A DNA stretch of 41,138 bases from NCBI GenBank assembly GCA_937884755.1, contig CAKZYJ010000125.1, positions 1-41,138 of the forward strand, written 5' to 3'. Source of the stretch: an uncultured Flammeovirgaceae bacterium. GTDB lineage: Bacteria > Bacteroidota > Bacteroidia > Cytophagales > Cyclobacteriaceae. Below the pieces are notes generated by a model that saw only the letters and a program-made list of their open reading frames with translations, had not been told where the DNA came from and did no database searches. This document shows, piece by piece, positions 16,679 through 24,691 of the stretch. Both the position numbers and the translations under genes were made by a program. Within the stretch, counting starts at the first letter, position 1. The number at the start of each line of letters is the position of its first letter.

Positions 16679-17515
16679 ATGAGAAGGGTGTGCTATTTTT
16701 TAGGTCTGATACTGCTAAGTTCAGCTTGTGCCACGCTTAATAGGACTACCGTGAGCGATCCTAACAAGCGGGATGGATTACAGGAGCTTCAGCTATCTAC
16801 TGGATATGATGTTTATGGACTTAGAATTGATCTCATTCGCCAGGTAACCACTGACGGCGATGGTAATTCGTGTCCGATGCCCTATCACTACTTGGGTGTT
16901 AATCTAGGAAACGGATTGTTTTACGACGCTAATAACAATCTCACGCTCAACCTGGACCAACTTCCTGAACTGCGCCAAGTAGAAGATTTTACTATTAGGA
17001 AAAGAGAACGGGGACGCTGGAATCGGATTGAAACTTACCGAAAACATGATCAGCTATTTTCTAGGGAAAGAAACGGACTTCTTTCGTCCAACACCGAAGC
17101 ATATCTAGGTGAATCAACAATCGTAGTAGACGAAGGCTTTTTATCCTCCAAGCAAACTATTCAAATTGGAGAAAACAGCATTGAGTATAAAGGAGGATTA
17201 GCTAAGGCTACCTTAACGGAACACAGTGATCATATACTACTAAAAGAATTTTTGCACAGGGACGAATACCGCCAGCAGGAAAATAGAATTTATCTGGAAC
17301 GGGACTACTTGGAAGAAGATAGAGGAAATGTGATAGAGATCACCCAAATCCGGGGCCTTGTCCGGCCCAGCTACTACTTTATCAAAGTAGATAACAGTTA
17401 CTATTTCTTTAACCAGCGTTATCGAGGAGTAAAAATTACCATCTCCGGTAGTGAAGTTCTAGTAGAGGATAACGGTAGAGATCAGGCTATTTTCTTAGTA
17501 GAAAATATGAATTAG
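16679..17515 (+). CDS. Hypothetical lipoprotein
   Basis: A 278-residue protein not matched to any family I know. I chose the ATG at 16679 over the GTG two codons earlier because it gives a compact lipoprotein signal (MRRVCYFLGLILLSSAC, lipobox LSSAC, Cys17). The mature part is polar, rich in Glu, Arg and Asn. It seems mainly beta-stranded, with repeated Tyr-rich stretches (SYYFIKVDNSYYFFNQRYRGVKI). No catalytic motif or repeat is obvious. It has no operon partner: the next gene downstream is convergent. Stop codon is TAG. Confidence 0.7.
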   Translation: MRRVCYFLGLILLSSACATLNRTTVSDPNKRDGLQELQLSTGYDVYGLRIDLIRQVTTDGDGNSCPMPYHYLGVNLGNGLFYDANNNLTLNLDQLPELRQVEDFTIRKRERGRWNRIETYRKHDQLFSRERNGLLSSNTEAYLGESTIVVDEGFLSSKQTIQIGENSIEYKGGLAKATLTEHSDHILLKEFLHRDEYRQQENRIYLERDYLEEDRGNVIEITQIRGLVRPSYYFIKVDNSYYFFNQRYRGVKITISGSEVLVEDNGRDQAIFLVENMN

Positions 17516-17586
17516 CAGTTGCGTGAGTACCCGTGACTTCTGAAAGAAAGTAAAACGCAGATAAGATACATTTCAAATAGCATCGA

Positions 17587-17931
17587 TCACACCAAGCCGT
17601 ATTTTTTCAAAAGTTTGAGCAGGCGTTCAAATAGGAAGAGCACTAATAATACGAAGGTTACTCTAAATACTAGTAAGACCTCTTCGGTTGGTATACCACT
17701 GATGCTACTAAGAATCTCCGGTAGAAACAGACTGATAGCTATTCCGTAGCCGGCTCCCAGAATGAAGAACAGTAAGGAAATACGTATATCTTTAAGTACA
17801 GCACTTTTTGCCTGAGTGCTATCTTCTATCTTCTGCATTATCCTATCTTCAAAATCCTGAAAGGGCATTGTCAACTTACTTTTTTGCATCATTTGCCTAA
17901 ACTTCTCGTCTTCGTGAAGAAAATCAGCCAT
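17587..17931 (-). CDS. Small membrane protein downstream of ECF sigma factor, candidate anti-sigma
   Basis: A 114-residue protein. The first 47 residues are soluble and charged (KSKLTMPFQDFEDRIMQKIED). Two hydrophobic helices follow, at about 48-74 (ISLLFFILGAGYGIAISLFLP) and 84-104 (LLVFRVTFVLLVLFLFERLL). It lies three bases after the ECF sigma gene in the same operon. Cytosolic-head membrane proteins in this position often restrain the sigma factor, and the P-F-x-x-F-E head is common in Bacteroidota proteins encoded here. No zinc-anti-sigma Cys/His motif exists. The anti-sigma role is inference from position. Confidence 0.75.
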   Translation of the reverse strand: MADFLHEDEKFRQMMQKSKLTMPFQDFEDRIMQKIEDSTQAKSAVLKDIRISLLFFILGAGYGIAISLFLPEILSSISGIPTEEVLLVFRVTFVLLVLFLFERLLKLLKKYGLV

Positions 17932-17934
17932 AGT

Positions 17935-18480
17935 TTACTTAAAGTTTAGCGTTTCAGTAAAGATCAAATACATATTTTTGCGTGCGCGATGAAGCGTAAC
18001 TTTTACTTTTGATTCAGACCAGCCCGTTATCTGGCTTACCTCCTTAATACTTTCCTCCTCTAGATAGAAGAGCCTTAGCACTAAACTCTCATTGGGAGAA
18101 AGTCGCTTCAAGGCTTCATTAATGATATACGTCTGCTCATCCTCGTTTAGTGAAGCAAAACTACTTTTATCAGCAGCCTGATGATTGTAGTTATCAACGA
18201 AAGAAACAACTTGCTCCTTCTTCATCTTTTTCAGTCGTTTGAATGCTTCATTGGTCACTATCCGATACAGCCAAGTGCTAAACTTTGATTGCCGATTAAA
18301 CGATTTCAAGCCATTGAAAGCATTCAGAAAGGCATCCTGAACAACCTCTTCCGCAGCAAATTCATCTTTAACTACTGAAACCGCTATTGAGAAGGCCATA
18401 TCTTTGTATTTGTTAACGAAGTACCGATAAGATGAGGTATTACCCTTGCGTATCTTATCCAGGTAATAATCATCGTCCAT
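17935..18480 (-). CDS. ECF-type RNA polymerase sigma factor
   Basis: A 181-residue sigma-70 family protein of the extracytoplasmic-function type. Region 2 is at about residues 20-85 (VNKYKDMAFSIAVSVV, AAEEVVQDAFLNAFNGLKSF, KFSTWLYRIVTNEAFKRLK). Region 4 is at about 120-175 (LSPNESLVLRLFYLEEESIKEVSQITGWSESKVKVTLHRARKNM). Both DNA-binding regions are intact, unlike the second sigma gene in this window (21591-22103). It is the middle gene of a tight three-gene operon, three bases from each neighbour. No target promoter can be named. Confidence 0.95.
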   Translation of the reverse strand: MDDDYYLDKIRKGNTSSYRYFVNKYKDMAFSIAVSVVKDEFAAEEVVQDAFLNAFNGLKSFNRQSKFSTWLYRIVTNEAFKRLKKMKKEQVVSFVDNYNHQAADKSSFASLNEDEQTYIINEALKRLSPNESLVLRLFYLEEESIKEVSQITGWSESKVKVTLHRARKNMYLIFTETLNFK

Positions 18481-18483
18481 CGG

Positions 18484-18825
18484 CTATTCTTTATTTTTCT
18501 CTTTACCGACGTAATGAGCGATAATCAGCGAAACACCAACGCAGACGAAGAGAACGAATAGGTAGAGTTGTTCGCCGTGTATAGATAATTTCTGTAAAAT
18601 AGCGTGAAAGCCAAAAGCAACTCCTAAACCAATTGCTACTATTCCAGCCTTTAGCCAAGAAAATTGGGATAGTTGTTCTTTTGTAAAGATTTTCTCAACA
18701 TCAACTCCTTTTTCAAGTAAAACTATTCGCTCTTTCGTTTTGGCTCGATGCTGAAAATACCAAACCAAGAAAATACAAACGATGAATGTAATTATGACTA
18801 CCGAGAGCAGTACGATAGGCCCCAT
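18484..18825 (-). CDS. DUF6249 membrane protein
   Basis: A 113-residue protein with three membrane helices, near residues 4-26, 58-78 and 88-105. The cytosolic linker carries KTKERIVLLEKGVDVEKIF, the conserved segment of DUF6249 proteins. These are typically encoded immediately before an ECF sigma factor in Bacteroidota, as here. Function unknown. As first gene of the operon it may help control the sigma factor or sense membrane state, but nothing in the sequence shows that directly. Confidence 0.8.
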   Translation of the reverse strand: MGPIVLLSVVIITFIVCIFLVWYFQHRAKTKERIVLLEKGVDVEKIFTKEQLSQFSWLKAGIVAIGLGVAFGFHAILQKLSIHGEQLYLFVLFVCVGVSLIIAHYVGKEKNKE

Positions 18826-18926
18826 AACATAATCTTTTAAGTGTTCTAGATTTCATTTACCCTTTGGATATAGAATTTTCCGAAAAGGTTACAAACACTC
18901 AAAATAATTATGGAAGTGCGAAAAAG

Positions 18927-18955
18927 ACATCCGAAATTTTCAAAACTTCGGATGT
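18927..18955 (-). terminator. Intrinsic terminator after GMC oxidoreductase gene
   Basis: A perfect 9-bp stem ACATCCGAA/TTCGGATGT encloses an AT-rich loop that can pair further. On the minus strand it is followed by CTTTTT. It lies 25 bases past the GMC stop codon. Confidence 0.75.
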
Positions 18956-18979
18956 TTTCTCTTTTGAGAACAATCAAGT

Positions 18980-20692
18980 CTACAAGTTTAGCTTATTTTT
19001 CTCCTGCACGGCGTAGTCTACGGCGCGGGCGGCGAAAGCCATGTAGGTCAGGGAAGGGTTTTGGGTGCTGGTGGAGGTCATACAGGAGCCGTCGGTGACA
19101 AACACGTTAGGGCAGGCGTGTAGCTGATTCCACTTATTAAGCAGAGAGGTTTTGGGGTCTTTTCCCATTCGTACTCCGCCCATCTCATGAATGTCCAGTC
19201 CGGGTGCCTGCCCGGTGTCACGGGTTTGAATGTCGGTGAAACCAGCCCGTTCGTACATCTCGGCAAACTGCTCAAAGAAGTCCTGAATCATCTTTTCGTC
19301 GTTGTCATCGTAGTCTACGTTGATCTTCAGCAGCGGCATGCCCCAGTCGTCGGTCTGGGATGGGTCTAAGCTCACAGTATTGGTTTCCTTCGGGATGGTT
19401 TCGCCCATCATGTGGGAGCCTACCCGCCAGCTACCCCACTGCGGGTTCAACAGGTTATCTTTCAGTGACTGGCCAATACCCTCATACTCCCGCTCTACCC
19501 GACGATTGGCACTAAATCCAGCGGCGTAGCCCCGCAGAAAGTCGGTCTCCTGCTTATATACATTGCGGAAGCGTGGAACGTAGCCGGATGTAGGTCGCCG
19601 GCCTACGGTAGTGCTACCCAACTCGCCTTCGTACGTACCGGAAATTTTACCCCGGTAGATGTGGAAGGCTACGTACTTACCCAGTAAACCATTATCGTTC
19701 CCCAAGCCTTCGGGGAAGCGGTTGGATTTGGAATTGAGCAGTAGCGTATTCGTATGCAGTGCGCTGGCGTTGACGAAAATGAGCGGAGCGTAGAACTCAA
19801 TGCTTTCTTTGCTCTCGGCATCAATCACTTGCACGCCGGTGGCCTTCTCTTTTTCCTCATCGTAGATGATAGACTGCACCACGGCGTTCGGGCGTAGGGT
19901 CATATTACCGGTCTTCATCGCCCAGGGTATGGTTGACGAATTACTACTGAAGTAACCGCCAAAAGGGCAACCTCGCTGACAGAGGTTACGGTTCTGACAC
20001 TGCGCTCGCCCCTGCTCTAGGTGAATTGCCTGAGGTTCAGACAGGTGCGCGCAACGAGCAATAATCACGTTGCGACCCGAGTATTGGGTCTCTACCTTTT
20101 CTTTAAAGTATTTTTCTACACAGTTTAGCTCCATTGGGGCCAGAAATTCTCCGTCGGGCAGGTTATCCAATCCGTCTTTATTACCCGAAATGCCCACAAA
20201 CTTTTCCACGTAGCTATACCAGGGAGCCAGATCCGCGTAGCGAATGGGCCAGTCTACCGCAAAACCATCGCGGGCTGGGCCCTCAAAATCGTACTCGCTC
20301 CACCGTTGTACCTGTCGTGCCCACAGCAATGACTTCCCGCCTACTTGGTAGCCCCGAATCCAATCGAAGGGCTTATCCTGTACGTAGGGGTGTTCGGTAT
20401 CTTTCACGAAAAAGTGCTGAGTATCTTCCCGGTAGGCATAACAGCGGCTGATTACCGGGTTTTCTTTCTGAATTTCCTCTACTACCTGCCCTCGGTGCTC
20501 AAATTCCCAGGGCATCATATTGGTGGTAGGGTAGTCTTTAATATGCTCTACATTGCGGCCGCGCTCCAGCACCAGGGTTTTCAATCCCTTCTCACACAGT
20601 TCTTTAGCAGCCCATCCGCCGCTAATGCCTGAGCCAATCACGATGGCATCGTAGGTACGATTATCTTTACTATCTATTGCGAAATTTGCCAT
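18980..20692 (-). CDS. GMC family FAD-dependent oxidoreductase (membrane-bound dehydrogenase type)
   Basis: A 570-residue flavoprotein expected to oxidise a sugar, sugar acid or polyol. The FAD site GSGISG is at residues 20-25 (AIVIGSGISGGWAAKEL). A cysteine cluster CQNRNLCQRGC (Cys232, Cys238, Cys242) is present. The C-terminal GMC domain has HEMGGVRMG, carrying a catalytic-type His, and TSTQNPSLTYMAFAARA. Sequence and size resemble gluconate, sorbitol and fructose dehydrogenase large subunits. There is no own signal peptide. Its start overlaps the stop of the Tat-signal-bearing small subunit by one base (TAATG), so it may be exported together with that partner. No cytochrome c subunit follows. 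Confidence 0.93.
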   Translation of the reverse strand: MANFAIDSKDNRTYDAIVIGSGISGGWAAKELCEKGLKTLVLERGRNVEHIKDYPTTNMMPWEFEHRGQVVEEIQKENPVISRCYAYREDTQHFFVKDTEHPYVQDKPFDWIRGYQVGGKSLLWARQVQRWSEYDFEGPARDGFAVDWPIRYADLAPWYSYVEKFVGISGNKDGLDNLPDGEFLAPMELNCVEKYFKEKVETQYSGRNVIIARCAHLSEPQAIHLEQGRAQCQNRNLCQRGCPFGGYFSSNSSTIPWAMKTGNMTLRPNAVVQSIIYDEEKEKATGVQVIDAESKESIEFYAPLIFVNASALHTNTLLLNSKSNRFPEGLGNDNGLLGKYVAFHIYRGKISGTYEGELGSTTVGRRPTSGYVPRFRNVYKQETDFLRGYAAGFSANRRVEREYEGIGQSLKDNLLNPQWGSWRVGSHMMGETIPKETNTVSLDPSQTDDWGMPLLKINVDYDDNDEKMIQDFFEQFAEMYERAGFTDIQTRDTGQAPGLDIHEMGGVRMGKDPKTSLLNKWNQLHACPNVFVTDGSCMTSTSTQNPSLTYMAFAARAVDYAVQEKNKLNL

Positions 20693-21306
20693 TACATTAC
20701 AGTTAATCCTTCGGTAGAAACGCAGGCTTGGTATGGGCCCGGTACTAGTTTATAGGGAAATTTTTCGGTCATAAAATATTCGGAAATCATAAAGCCCTGA
20801 ATGGTATAGCGCTTGGTGATTCCTAAGAACGCTTGAATATCCTTCAGTTGCTCGGCCGGAGAAACCTCAGCATTTTCAGTGGCAGCCGGAGCTTCTTCCA
20901 TTTCCATTAGTTGGGTAATAATCGCTTCGTTTTCCGCCTGCTCTTTCTGCGGAAATGGCTTTTCAAAATGCGCTTTGGTGAAAGGGACAAGCTGTTGCAA
21001 ACCATTACTAAATCCCTGTTGATCCTCTTTTTCCATACAATCGTCTACCATCACCAGAATGAAGCGGTATAAATCCAACTCTTCGGCGCCGGGTCTCGCC
21101 AGACCGGGAGACGCTTCACCAGATTCGTTTTCTTCGGAGGGAATGATGGTAGCGGCTACTTTCGCCAGTAAATCTTGAAGGTTTACATCAAGCTGTAGAT
21201 TATCCAGCGCAACGGCTACACGTTTCGGTCCAAAGTCGCAGGAAGGAAGCCAGGCTAAGCCACCAGCTAGTAGGGCGGCTTGTTTTAGGGCAGATCGTCT
21301 ATCCAT
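20692..21306 (-). CDS. Gluconate 2-dehydrogenase subunit 3 family protein
   Basis: A 204-residue small subunit of a GMC-type periplasmic dehydrogenase. The N-terminus DRRSALKQAALLAGGLAWLPSC has the twin arginine (Arg3-Arg4) and hydrophobic stretch of a Tat signal. It ends in a lipobox-like LPSC (Cys23), so it may be a Tat lipoprotein. Family features include VAATIIPSEE near residue 50, a helical region, and the YTIQGFMISEYFMTEKFPYKLVPGPYQACV end (residues about 167-196). The stop codon overlaps the GMC start, so the two chains are translationally coupled. By family precedent the small subunit carries the flavin subunit through the Tat channel; this is inference here. Confidence 0.9.
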   Translation of the reverse strand: MDRRSALKQAALLAGGLAWLPSCDFGPKRVAVALDNLQLDVNLQDLLAKVAATIIPSEENESGEASPGLARPGAEELDLYRFILVMVDDCMEKEDQQGFSNGLQQLVPFTKAHFEKPFPQKEQAENEAIITQLMEMEEAPAATENAEVSPAEQLKDIQAFLGITKRYTIQGFMISEYFMTEKFPYKLVPGPYQACVSTEGLTVM

Positions 21307-21367
21307 TTAGCTATTTATTTCTTGTGTCAATACCTCGTAAGTTCGTAATTATTCGGCAAAAAGAAAC

Positions 21368-21553
21368 TCATAGAGATAGTTTTTGTATCCATTTTCCATA
21401 AAAGTACTCTTGTATAGTGTAGATATTGGCAAACCAATGTTTTCGCAATAATAACTCTACCTGGGGTATTCGTAGCAGAGGTATAGAGCAAATAAAGATT
21501 AGGATGATACCGATCAACAAAAAAAACTTAGCTTCTCTTGTTATTTTTTCCAC
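21368..21553 (-). CDS. Possible small membrane protein (61 aa)
   Basis: An open frame of 61 codons from ATG 21553 with one strong membrane helix at about residues 9-29 (KFFLLIGIILIFICSIPLLRI). A charged N-terminus precedes it and an aromatic C-terminal tail follows. It occupies an otherwise empty space between the dehydrogenase operon and the sigma remnant. No homologue is recognised and no promoter is seen, so it may not be expressed. Confidence 0.3.
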   Translation of the reverse strand: MEKITREAKFFLLIGIILIFICSIPLLRIPQVELLLRKHWFANIYTIQEYFYGKWIQKLSL

Positions 21554-21590
21554 CGATTAACGACTCATACTATGAATTTGCCACGGTAGC

Positions 21591-22103
21591 ATGAGACATC
21601 CTAGCGAAGACATATTTATAAACATCCTTGAAGAATATAAAGCGATTGTATACAAAATCACCAATCTTTATGCTCGTACGACCGAAGATCAGGAGGATTA
21701 GTTCCAAGAGATCATAATTAACTAGTGGAAGGCATACCCCAGCTTTAAGGGACATGCTAAAATTAGCACATGGATTTATCAAATCAGTTTGAATACCGCT
21801 ATCACTAACTATCGTCGGGAAAAGAAAAAAGTGAGGTATGAGTCAATTTCTATGCGCTCGCTGAACGAGATAGGAACGCCATCCGAAGAGCATAAAATAG
21901 ACCAATTGACCATGCTGTATCAAACCGTTGACGGCCTACACAAGATTGATAAGGCGATTGTCTTACTATACTTGGAACAGAAAAGTTACCAAGAAATAAG
22001 TCAGATTATGGGCATGACCGTGGCGGCTGTAGGGATGAGAATCAAGCGCATCAAAAGTAAACTTGCCGAACGCTTTGCTAAAATGAATCAACGAACGAAT
22101 TAA
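21591..22103 (+). pseudogene. ECF sigma factor gene interrupted by two in-frame TAG codons
   Basis: From ATG 21591 one frame reads through 171 codons as an ECF sigma factor with no frameshift, but TAG stands at 21699-21701 and 21723-21725. Region 2 reads TTEDQED-stop-FQEIIIN-stop-WKAYPSFKGHAKISTWIYQ. Both stops fall where the family normally has leucine (DLFQE and LW), one base from TTG. Region 4 is complete (KIDKAIVLLYLEQKSYQEISQIMGMTVAAVGMRIKRIKSKL). The part after the stops, from the TTG at 21789, would lack region 2 and could not act as a normal sigma factor. TAG ends other genes here (3564, 17513), so general amber reading is unlikely. Probably a recent pseudogene, three bases before an intact membrane protein gene. 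Confidence 0.8.
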
Positions 22104-22106
22104 GCT

Positions 22107-22688
22107 ATGGAATTAGACGAACTATTTGCTGCTTGGAAACGACAAGACCAATATATTGACCAGCATCTCAAGATGGAGACCTTTAGTTATTTGTTCAAAC
22201 AGAAATCCAAAGGTGTACTAAGTCAGATCATTAAAAATCTAGTCTTAGAACTAGTCGTCCTCTTGTTCCTACTACTCGGATTTAATGCGCTGTTTTTTAT
22301 GGTGGAACTACCTTTCAGTGCAGTAAGATGGATTTGTTTTGTGATATTCAATGCAATTGCGATCGGTGTTCTCTCGCAATACGCTAAAACCATCTATCAA
22401 GTAAAGCGAGCAGCTCAGCAGAATGTGTGTAGTACGCTAGAGAAGATCATTCACCATTTGAAGCGTTTCCGAGCGCAGAGTAATTATCTGAATGCTCCTA
22501 TTGGTGTAATAGGTATCATGATGTTTGCCGGCTCACAGGGTCTACTATATTGGCTACCTTGGCTTATATTAGAGTTTTTATTTTGGAGATGGCTATTGAT
22601 ACCTAAGATCAATAAAAGGTTTGAAAGCTATATAGCTGACTTAGAATATTCATTGAGTACAATGGTAGACATAAAAGTCGAAACCTAA
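22107..22688 (+). CDS. Membrane protein encoded after the sigma factor, candidate anti-sigma partner
   Basis: A 193-residue protein. A 40-residue charged cytosolic head (MELDELFAAWKRQDQYIDQH) is followed by four hydrophobic segments at about 45-68, 74-92, 129-148 and 150-165. The third and fourth are close together (GVIGIMMFAGSQGLLYWLPWLILEFLFWRWLL). It starts three bases after the sigma gene, the usual position of an anti-sigma or sensor partner in Bacteroidota. No known anti-sigma motif is seen. The frame is intact although its presumed sigma partner is interrupted. Confidence 0.7.
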   Translation: MELDELFAAWKRQDQYIDQHLKMETFSYLFKQKSKGVLSQIIKNLVLELVVLLFLLLGFNALFFMVELPFSAVRWICFVIFNAIAIGVLSQYAKTIYQVKRAAQQNVCSTLEKIIHHLKRFRAQSNYLNAPIGVIGIMMFAGSQGLLYWLPWLILEFLFWRWLLIPKINKRFESYIADLEYSLSTMVDIKVET

Positions 22689-22920
22689 GCGATATTCCAT
22701 AGGGGCTCGTGTGCTAGGAATACCCCTACCTTCCCATCCCGACATTTCGTTATATTGATTGTCCCCTTGCAGCAAGGCCAGAAGAGACAATGGGCTCATA
22801 GCTCAGGTCGTAGTGTGGTTCTGCTCTCCCATTAGAGCTTGTTGAAAAATCCTGTTTGGTCATTTGTTCAAACGATTCAAAGTTAGGACTTGTATAAAAT
22901 ATTAAGTATGGTGATTAGAT

Positions 22921-22953
22921 AGGAAGCAGTTGTAAGACCACTTCCTACTTTTT
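22921..22953 (+). terminator. Possible terminator after the sigma-remnant operon
   Basis: AGGAAG/CTTCCT pair around a 14-base loop, and a run of T follows on the plus strand. It lies about 230 bases after the membrane protein stop, so the link to that operon is weak. Confidence 0.35.
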
Positions 22954-22966
22954 AGTAAGCTAGTTT

Positions 22967-24091
22967 CTATACTGGTTTCTGCAAATGTTCCTCTACTGGG
23001 ACGAACGGCAGATCAAAGGCTTCAGCTACGCTTTGGTAGACAATCTCGCCTCGCACCACGTTGAGCCCTAATTTCAGGGGATTAGATATACTGCAAGCCT
23101 TTTCCCAACCTAGTTTGGCCAACTGCATAGCGTAGGGTAGCGTAGCATTGGTGAGGGCCAGGGTAGAAGTATAGGGAACGGCTCCCGGCATATTGGCTAC
23201 ACAGTAGTGCAGTACATTATCAATAACGAAGGTAGGGTTTTCGTGGGTAGTTGGCTCACAGGTTTCAATGCAGCCGCCCTGGTCTACCGCTACATCTACC
23301 AGTACGGTGCCTGGCCTCATCTCTTTCAGCATATCACGAGTGATTAACTTAGGAGCCTTCGCGCCCGGAATAAGCACCGCGCCTACAATCAGATCATGCG
23401 TACTAATTAGCGAGCGAATATTGTATTCACTAGACATAAAAGTGTCAACATTAGGCGGAAGAATATCATCCAGATAACGCAGGCGATCAAGGTTGATGTC
23501 CATAACCGTAACATCGGCTCCCAGGCCGGCAGCCATCTTCGCCGCATTCATGCCCACAATCCCTCCGCCCAGAATAAGTACTTTGGCAGGCCGTACACCG
23601 GGCACACCGCCTAGCAGAATACCTCGTCCCTGCATAGGTTTTTCCAGATACTTAGCCCCTTCCTGAATCGACATGCGCCCGGCTACCTCCGACATGGGAA
23701 CCAGCAATGGTAAACTGCGGTCGGGTAGTTCTACAGTTTCGTAGGCTAGACAAATAGCACCGCTTTTTATCATAGCGCGGGTAAGGGCTTCGCTAGAAGC
23801 AAAGTGAAAATAGGTGAATACTAACTGGTCTTTGCGAACCAGATCGTACTCGGGCGCAATTGGCTCCTTCACCTTCATAATCATCTCTGCCGATTTGTAC
23901 ACCGCTTCAATAGAAGGAAGAATTTCGGCTCCAGCCTCTTGATAATCGTGGTCGAGAAAGCCACTATCTTCGCCAGCGGTTTGCTGTATGTAAACGGTAT
24001 GGCCGACTTTAGTAAGTTCCTGCGCTCCGGAAGGGGTTAGCGCTACTCTATTTTCGTTATTCTTAATCTCTTTAGGTACTCCAATAATCAT
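22967..24091 (-). CDS. ald: Alanine dehydrogenase
   Basis: A 374-residue enzyme that reversibly oxidises L-alanine to pyruvate and ammonia with NAD, in the cytosol. The N-terminus GVPKEIKNNENRVALTP is the family signature. Lys75 (MKVKEP) and His96 (FTYFHFASS) fall at the known catalytic positions of bacterial alanine dehydrogenases. The NAD site is at about residues 165-200 (VLILGGGIVGMNAAKMAAGLGADVTVMD). The segment with DQGGCIET near 270 and the C-terminal half are typical, and length is usual. It is transcribed alone, with a -7-like element 38 bases upstream. Links alanine catabolism to central carbon and nitrogen metabolism. Confidence 0.97.
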   Translation of the reverse strand: MIIGVPKEIKNNENRVALTPSGAQELTKVGHTVYIQQTAGEDSGFLDHDYQEAGAEILPSIEAVYKSAEMIMKVKEPIAPEYDLVRKDQLVFTYFHFASSEALTRAMIKSGAICLAYETVELPDRSLPLLVPMSEVAGRMSIQEGAKYLEKPMQGRGILLGGVPGVRPAKVLILGGGIVGMNAAKMAAGLGADVTVMDINLDRLRYLDDILPPNVDTFMSSEYNIRSLISTHDLIVGAVLIPGAKAPKLITRDMLKEMRPGTVLVDVAVDQGGCIETCEPTTHENPTFVIDNVLHYCVANMPGAVPYTSTLALTNATLPYAMQLAKLGWEKACSISNPLKLGLNVVRGEIVYQSVAEAFDLPFVPVEEHLQKPV

Positions 24092-24128
24092 GAGATAGTG
24101 GGTTAATGTTGGCAGTGAAATCAGGTCG

Positions 24129-24136
24129 CAAATATA
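24129..24136 (-). promoter_or_regulatory. Possible ald promoter -7 element
   Basis: The minus strand reads TATATTTG, matching TAnnTTTG, 37 bases before the ald start codon. No matching -33 TTG at 19-21 bases is seen. Confidence 0.35.
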
Positions 24137-24176
24137 CGCAGTCCGACAGATTTTCTCCGAAGGTTAGGGCACAAAA

Positions 24177-24200
24177 AAAGCCAGTCAAGTGACTGGCTTT
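24177..24200 (-). terminator. Intrinsic terminator after DUF4920 gene
   Basis: A perfect 11-bp stem AAAGCCAGTCA/TGACTGGCTTT has a 2-base loop as written. On the minus strand it continues into a run of seven T. It lies 26 bases after the DUF4920 stop. Confidence 0.85.
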
Positions 24201-24226
24201 CGATAAAATGTTTTTGCTAACCTCTA

Positions 24227-24676
24227 TTATTCATCTTCCACAATCACCCCATCGGCAACGAAGAAAAGCTGAGGTTTGGGTTCGGTAATTTTGTTAATTT
24301 CTTCTTCTGGCATACCGGCATCTTCGGCCAGGTGGCGCTGGTCTTCCACTGATACGGTATCTATTACTGCCTGACCCGCCACAACTACGGTCTGTCCGGT
24401 AATATCTTTCGGTACAAAGAAGCCGTAATCCTTGAACCGCACCATTATCTCCTGGTTTTCATCAACGTTTAACGTCATCCAGCAGCCCTTAACCTGACAA
24501 ACGTCAGTTACTTCCCCTTTGACTTTCGTTTGCATACTACCTTCTTCAGCTAGTTCATCCATCAGTTCAGTCGTGGAAATAGCACTGTCATCAGTAATTT
24601 TTTCGCCAAAGTACTGCTGGGCCTGCGTGGCGTAGGCAAATAAGCCCAGAACGAGAGAGAATAATACTGTTTTCAT
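24227..24676 (-). CDS. DUF4920 domain protein, exported
   Basis: A 149-residue protein with a signal peptide (residues 1-20, ending ATQAQ) and a DUF4920 domain. The core reads GEVTDVCQVKGCWMTLNV with Cys60 and Cys65, then MVRFKDYGFFVPKDITGQTVVVAGQAV. The CxxxxC-W pattern and OB-like strands are shared by the family, whose biochemical role is unknown. Copper or heme related functions have been suggested by others but nothing here decides it. It is transcribed alone, with a clear terminator. Confidence 0.88.
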   Translation of the reverse strand: MKTVLFSLVLGLFAYATQAQQYFGEKITDDSAISTTELMDELAEEGSMQTKVKGEVTDVCQVKGCWMTLNVDENQEIMVRFKDYGFFVPKDITGQTVVVAGQAVIDTVSVEDQRHLAEDAGMPEEEINKITEPKPQLFFVADGVIVEDE

Positions 24677-24691
24677 AGGTTTTGGTGATAT

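Noticed and set aside
21789-22103. Treating the sigma-factor 3' part as an independent gene starting at TTG 21789
   Set aside because: The translation upstream is clearly the same sigma factor in the same frame, and the shortened product would lack region 2.
22820-22880. GAGCTTGTTGAAAAA motif resembling ends of some insertion sequences
   Set aside because: No transposase, no matching inverted end and no target-site duplication was found nearby.
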